This document shows positions 60,741-64,000 of a stretch of DNA of 64,000 bases, piece after piece. Source of the DNA: Massilia sp. CF038 (GTDB lineage Bacteria; Pseudomonadota; Gammaproteobacteria; Burkholderiales; Burkholderiaceae_D); NCBI RefSeq assembly GCF_900129765.1, contig NZ_FQWU01000003.1, forward strand, positions 372,001 to 436,000. The letters are read 5' to 3'. Under the pieces are notes generated by a model, which worked only from the letters and a program-made list of their open reading frames with translations, did no database searches and had not been told where the DNA came from. The translations under genes were made by a program, and so were the position numbers. Position 1 is the first letter of the stretch, and each line of letters opens with the position of its first letter.

Positions 60741-61796
60741 ATGGCAGGCAGCAACAAGATCAACCGACGCGCGTTTGGCGCGCTGGCAGCGGCAGCGCTG
60801 GCGGCGCCAACGCTTGCCGTGGGCGCCAGTCCGGCCCCGCGCATGCCGCTCATCAAGCCCCCGCGTCTGCGTCTGGGCGATACGATTGCCCTGGTGGCGC
60901 CGGGCGGACATACCGATGAAGCAGGCATCGCGTTGGCCTCGGCCCGCATTGAACGGCTGGGCTTCAAAGTGCGCCACAGCCCGAATCTGCGCGCCGTGTT
61001 CGGTTTGTATGGGGGCTCGGTTCAGCAACGCGTCAGCGATCTGCATGCGATGTTTGCCGACCCACAAGTGAAGGCCATCTGGTGCATTCGCGGTGGCTCG
61101 GGCTGCATTTCGATCCTGAATGCGCTTGATTACGCATTGATCCGCCAGAATCCCACTATCCTGATCGGCTTTTCCGACATCACGGCCTTGCAACTGGCGA
61201 TCTATCGGCAGGCTGGGCTGGTCACCTTTCATGGACCGGTGGCCACGTCCAGCGATTCGCCGTATTCCAACCAGCATTTGTTGTCGGTGCTGATGGATCC
61301 GCAGCCGCGCTACGTGATTGCCATGGCTGAAGAAAACCGCGCACGCGCCTTGCAGGAGCCGCAGTTTGGCGTGCGCACTTTGACGCAGGGAACGGCGGAG
61401 GGGCGTTTGCTCGGTGGCAACCTGAGCCTGGTCAGCGCCTTGATGGGCACGCCTTATGCGGCGGATTTTCGGGATGCCATTCTGTTCATCGAAGAAGCCA
61501 ACGAAGCGCCTTACCGGATTGACCGCTGGATGACACAGCTTGATCTGGCGGTGGGCTTCGCGCAAGCGGCGGCGGTGATGCTGGGCGTGTGCCAGAAGTG
61601 CGTGCCCGCCGACGATGAGCCATCGCTGAGTACCGACCAGACGCTGGACCTGCATCTGAAACCGCTGCGCATTCCTGCCGTGAGCGGCTATTCCTTCGGC
61701 CATATCCGCGACCAGTTTACGCTGCCGCTTGGCCTCCCCGCGCGCCTCGATACCGCATCACAAACGCTGACCTTGCTCGAACCCGCCGTCAGCTAA
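60741..61796 (+). CDS. Exported LD-carboxypeptidase homologue (S66 family)
   Basis: Protein of 351 residues of the muramoyl-tetrapeptide LD-carboxypeptidase family. A twin-arginine-like export signal (INRRAF, hydrophobic 11-29) precedes the domain, whereas LdcA is normally cytoplasmic. Family motifs are LRLGDTIALVAPGG, the RGG-x-G segment at 117-121, GFSDITALQLA (about 143-153) and FIEEANEAPYRIDR. At the place where I expect the catalytic Ser after RGG-x-G there is Cys122. ATG at 60741 is chosen over an upstream TTG. Confidence 0.85.
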   Translation: MAGSNKINRRAFGALAAAALAAPTLAVGASPAPRMPLIKPPRLRLGDTIALVAPGGHTDEAGIALASARIERLGFKVRHSPNLRAVFGLYGGSVQQRVSDLHAMFADPQVKAIWCIRGGSGCISILNALDYALIRQNPTILIGFSDITALQLAIYRQAGLVTFHGPVATSSDSPYSNQHLLSVLMDPQPRYVIAMAEENRARALQEPQFGVRTLTQGTAEGRLLGGNLSLVSALMGTPYAADFRDAILFIEEANEAPYRIDRWMTQLDLAVGFAQAAAVMLGVCQKCVPADDEPSLSTDQTLDLHLKPLRIPAVSGYSFGHIRDQFTLPLGLPARLDTASQTLTLLEPAVS

Positions 61797-61803
61797 CAGC
61801 GCC

Positions 61804-62463
61804 CTAGTGCGAGACGATCTGCGACAGGATTGCGTAAGCAGGACCGGTCTGCGGCTGCTCGAGCAGCACGGTCAGCTCGGTAAAGGTGCACATCATGGTC
61901 ACCACGCTGATTTTGTTCCAGGCCAGTTTTTTCAGCACGCTGTGATAGATGCCAGGCGTTTTCAGCGCTTCGGGATTCAGACGCAGCGTCAGCGCCGTCA
62001 GGTTTTCCACGCGCGCCACGTGGCGCTCGCTGACAAACGCCGATTCCACCACGTGCACCAGCGGCCGGCTGCACACCACCAGCATTTCGTGCACGCCCCG
62101 CGTGACCGAGACAAAACTGCCGTGATGGCGTTCTGCCAGGGCCAGCAGCTTGCGCTGGCATTCATTGCTGTTGTCCGACAGCCGATAGGTGATCAGCGTC
62201 AGTTCGGTGCGGGTGGTCAGTTCGCCCATGCGCGGCGCCAGCATGATGGGTTTCACATCGCTGGGCTGGGGCATGCGCTCGGACAGGCGGCGCAGCGCCA
62301 TCACCACGGCCGCCTGGCCAACCGGCTTCCATAAATCCGATTCAAGTTGCGGGCGCAGCTGGCGCGCCAGTTCCGACAGGTTGATGAGTCCGAGCGACAT
62401 TCCCTCAGTCAAAAATGCCGATTCTGAGACGATTTGCTCGACTTTAGTGGCGATCGAAAGCAT
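61804..62463 (-). CDS. Hypothetical protein with probable C-terminal ACT domain
   Basis: Protein of 219 residues. The N-terminal half is helical (about 1-70). The last 70 residues (LTLRLNPEALKTPGIYHSVLKKLAWNKISVVTMMCTFTELTVLLEQ, read in parts) fit the ACT fold: a strand, a helix after PGIYHSVLKKLA, and two strands. ACT domains sense small ligands such as amino acids. No catalytic domain is visible. Convergent with the LD-carboxypeptidase gene, 7 bp apart. Confidence 0.55.
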   Translation of the reverse strand: MLSIATKVEQIVSESAFLTEGMSLGLINLSELARQLRPQLESDLWKPVGQAAVVMALRRLSERMPQPSDVKPIMLAPRMGELTTRTELTLITYRLSDNSNECQRKLLALAERHHGSFVSVTRGVHEMLVVCSRPLVHVVESAFVSERHVARVENLTALTLRLNPEALKTPGIYHSVLKKLAWNKISVVTMMCTFTELTVLLEQPQTGPAYAILSQIVSH

Positions 62464-63036
62464 GTCTATCAGGTCCTCAATGCAGAGCTGACGGCCGCGG
62501 ACGGTGCGAGGGGCTGTTCACGAGCCCGCCGCCGTCGAGTGGACGCGCGTGGTTACCGTGGTGCGTTGATGCAGTGTGCGGCGCGCTTGCTGCTGCGCGC
62601 CAGCAGGTCTGGTCCCGTCAATCCGTGCCGGGGCGGCGCTGTCGCAGAGAGAAACGTGGAGGTGAAAAGAGGTCCGATGCCAGATGCAATGGTGACGTCA
62701 TGATGTTCCCGTTTAATCGTGGTGCGCTGTGTTTGGAGAAACTTCCCTGCGCTTTTATCAATGTTGCCTGGGTCATAAACCTGACAACTTGGATTGAGTG
62801 TAGACCCGTTCAACCAAAAAACGCAATCGAAATGCATACCGAAAACTATCGAATTGTTTCATTTCCGCACGGACCCAGAAACATGCGGGTTGCGTAAACC
62901 GCACAAAAATGAGGCAAAACTTTACCGTGACCAACAATATATTCTTTAGAAAATCGTCAAAGTGACCACGCAGTTGCCCGGTAAAAATGTTCATAACTGA
63001 ACAAACGGCAGCCCGTTGACTAAATTGGCAAGTTTA
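62464..63036. other. Interval without a recognisable gene
   Basis: About 570 bp, GC-rich at the left and AT-rich from about 62700 rightwards. Short open frames exist on both strands but none has a convincing ribosome site, codon bias or known domain. A small hairpin (about 62883-62902, TGCGGGTT / AAACCGCA) and a TGACGTCA octamer near 62694 are the only structures I see. It may be the long regulatory region of the protease gene. Confidence 0.4.
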
Positions 63037-63065
63037 TTGACTCGGCGCTAGCGCCAGGATTAATG
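63037..63065 (+). promoter_or_regulatory. Candidate promoter of the M4 protease gene with a palindrome in the spacer
   Basis: TTGACT (63037-63042), 17-bp spacer and TTAATG (63060-63065) form a plausible promoter. The spacer holds the perfect palindrome GGCGCTAGCGCC (63044-63055), a possible operator. The resulting leader would be about 100 bases. Confidence 0.45.
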
Positions 63066-63175
63066 TCCCTCCACTCGCGTATTCCGGCCCACAAGTCTGG
63101 CTTGCACGGGGAGCTGCCACGGTCCCGTGGCCACGAAAAATCACATTACAACAATGATTGAATACTGGAGAAATA

Positions 63176-64000
63176 ATGAATTTCCCTAAAACATTGCTAG
63201 CCGCATCGATTGCAGTCATGCCCATATTCGCCGCCACCGAAGCGCTTGCTTCCGGCCCGATCATGGGTGCACCGGTTGTCCAATCGAAGCAGCAAGCATC
63301 GACCCTCGTTGCCAAACTCGACGCTACCCGCGGCTCGCACGGCCTCGACACCAATCACAGCTTCGCCATCATGTCGCAGCATCCAGGCGTGACCGGCACC
63401 AAGATCACGCGTGCTGCGCACACCTATAAAGGCGTGCCGATCTTCCAGTCGGAATCGGTGATCGTGACCGATGACCGCGGCAGCATCATCAGCGAATCGG
63501 TGTCGGACCGTCGTGCCGGCCTTGGCGCCACCAGCGGCGCGCAAATCGTCGGCGCCAAAGTCGCCAGTCTCGATGTGAAGCCAAGCGTGACGTCAAGCGC
63601 GGCCATCGACAGCGTGGTGCGCAAAGTCGGCGCAGGCGCTACCCACCATGCGCCGCCTAGCGCGCAGCTGGTGGTCTTCCCCATCATGAAAACCGTGCGT
63701 GTGCCAGGCGCTGAAGCGAAGGCCGAAGCCGAACTCAATGCCATGGACCTGACCGAACAGGTAGCCGGCTACGAGCTTGCCTACGTCGTCAAGACCCGCA
63801 TGATCAACGGGAACAAGGCGATCTATCACGACACCATCGTCAGCGCCAAAACCGGCCAGGTCCTGCAGCAGTGGCAATCGCTGCAAACCGTGGTTGGCGT
63901 GGGCAACAGCCAGTACAACGGCCAGGTGCCAATCGAGACCACGCTGTCGGGCTCGAACTACACGATGAAGGATTCGACCCGCGGTACGGGCGGCACCTTC
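63176..64000 (+). CDS. M4 (thermolysin-like) metallopeptidase, 3' end outside the window
   Basis: The gene is open at the right edge; 275 codons are visible. The signal peptide (about 1-26, EALAS) is followed by an FTP-type propeptide region (about 40-90: TKITRAAHTYKGVPIFQSES) and a PepSY-like region ending near KTGQVLQQW. Then comes the start of the mature chain (GVGNSQYNGQVPIETTL), which is typical of M4 peptidases. The catalytic HExxH lies beyond the edge. Secreted protease with autoprocessing is expected. ATG at 63176 has a GGAG site. Confidence 0.88.
   Translation, partial: MNFPKTLLAASIAVMPIFAATEALASGPIMGAPVVQSKQQASTLVAKLDATRGSHGLDTNHSFAIMSQHPGVTGTKITRAAHTYKGVPIFQSESVIVTDDRGSIISESVSDRRAGLGATSGAQIVGAKVASLDVKPSVTSSAAIDSVVRKVGAGATHHAPPSAQLVVFPIMKTVRVPGAEAKAEAELNAMDLTEQVAGYELAYVVKTRMINGNKAIYHDTIVSAKTGQVLQQWQSLQTVVGVGNSQYNGQVPIETTLSGSNYTMKDSTRGTGGTF

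Noticed and set aside
62434-62897. Two short plus-strand frames before the M4 protease gene
   Set aside because: No ribosome site, no domain, and codon use unlike neighbouring genes.
1-64000. CRISPR array, prophage, integrative element or insertion sequence
   Set aside because: I looked for regularly spaced direct repeats, transposase or integrase motifs and tRNA-flanking duplications; none was seen. The palindromic repeats are dispersed, not arrayed.

Overview
The window looks like chromosome of a GC-rich betaproteobacterium, most likely an Oxalobacteraceae member (Massilia/Duganella/Janthinobacterium type). The basis is protein content and gene order (ybeD-lipB-lipA, a liu/bio cluster, a nag/mur cluster, many TonB receptors and secreted hydrolases), not an rRNA marker. 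I see no insertion sequence, prophage, CRISPR array or integrase. Coding density is high and long antisense open frames are abundant, as expected at this GC content.

Layout. 0-5.7 kb: a Spy/CpxP-like periplasmic protein with an OmpR/CpxA-type two-component pair, then small membrane-protein genes and an SDR-DoxX fusion. 5.7-13.2 kb: a TonB receptor, a 42-bp perfect inverted repeat, a DUF808 membrane protein, an orphan BrnA-like protein, HU, a LysE exporter and a FecR/DUF6600 protein. 13.3-16.1 kb: lipoate synthesis (ybeD-lipB-lipA) plus an alpha/beta hydrolase. 16.1-21.1 kb: DUF4139 and DUF1287 proteins, a thioesterase, an exported truncated hemoglobin, and an ECF sigma/anti-sigma pair. 21.3-25.9 kb: the yraL-P type envelope cluster (rsmI, lpoA, yraN, diaA, dolP) with a TlpA-like thioredoxin, then tRNA-Pro(UGG).

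25.9-37.8 kb: one long minus-strand array, ychJ-liuB-liuC-bioA-bioF-bioD-bioB-liuD-ghrA-membrane protein-liuE. The complete bioAFDB set sits inside the leucine-degradation genes, whose carboxylase (LiuB/LiuD) needs biotin. A 13+6+13 palindrome inside ychJ is a candidate operator for it.

38-48 kb: a D-amino-acid dehydrogenase, then a GntR-controlled peptidoglycan salvage cluster (regulator, murQ, AmpG-like permease, nagX, DigH-like glycosidase, BadF-type sugar kinase, AmiD-like amidase, VanX/DdpX dipeptidase). 48.4-53.1 kb: a LacI regulator, probably translated from a leaderless mRNA, and a 1153-residue GH64 beta-1,3-glucanase with three CBM56-like modules. 53.2-62.5 kb: PBP4 (dacB) with a fused SpmA/SpmB-like membrane protein, then a peptide-binding protein, a TonB receptor and an exported LD-carboxypeptidase homologue, and a probable ACT-domain protein. 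The right edge cuts into an M4 metallopeptidase gene.

Two themes recur. Cell-wall turnover and salvage appears in the yra cluster, the mur/nag cluster, PBP4 and the LD-carboxypeptidase. A dispersed REP-like palindrome family occurs at five intergenic sites, three of them as perfectly matched inverted pairs.
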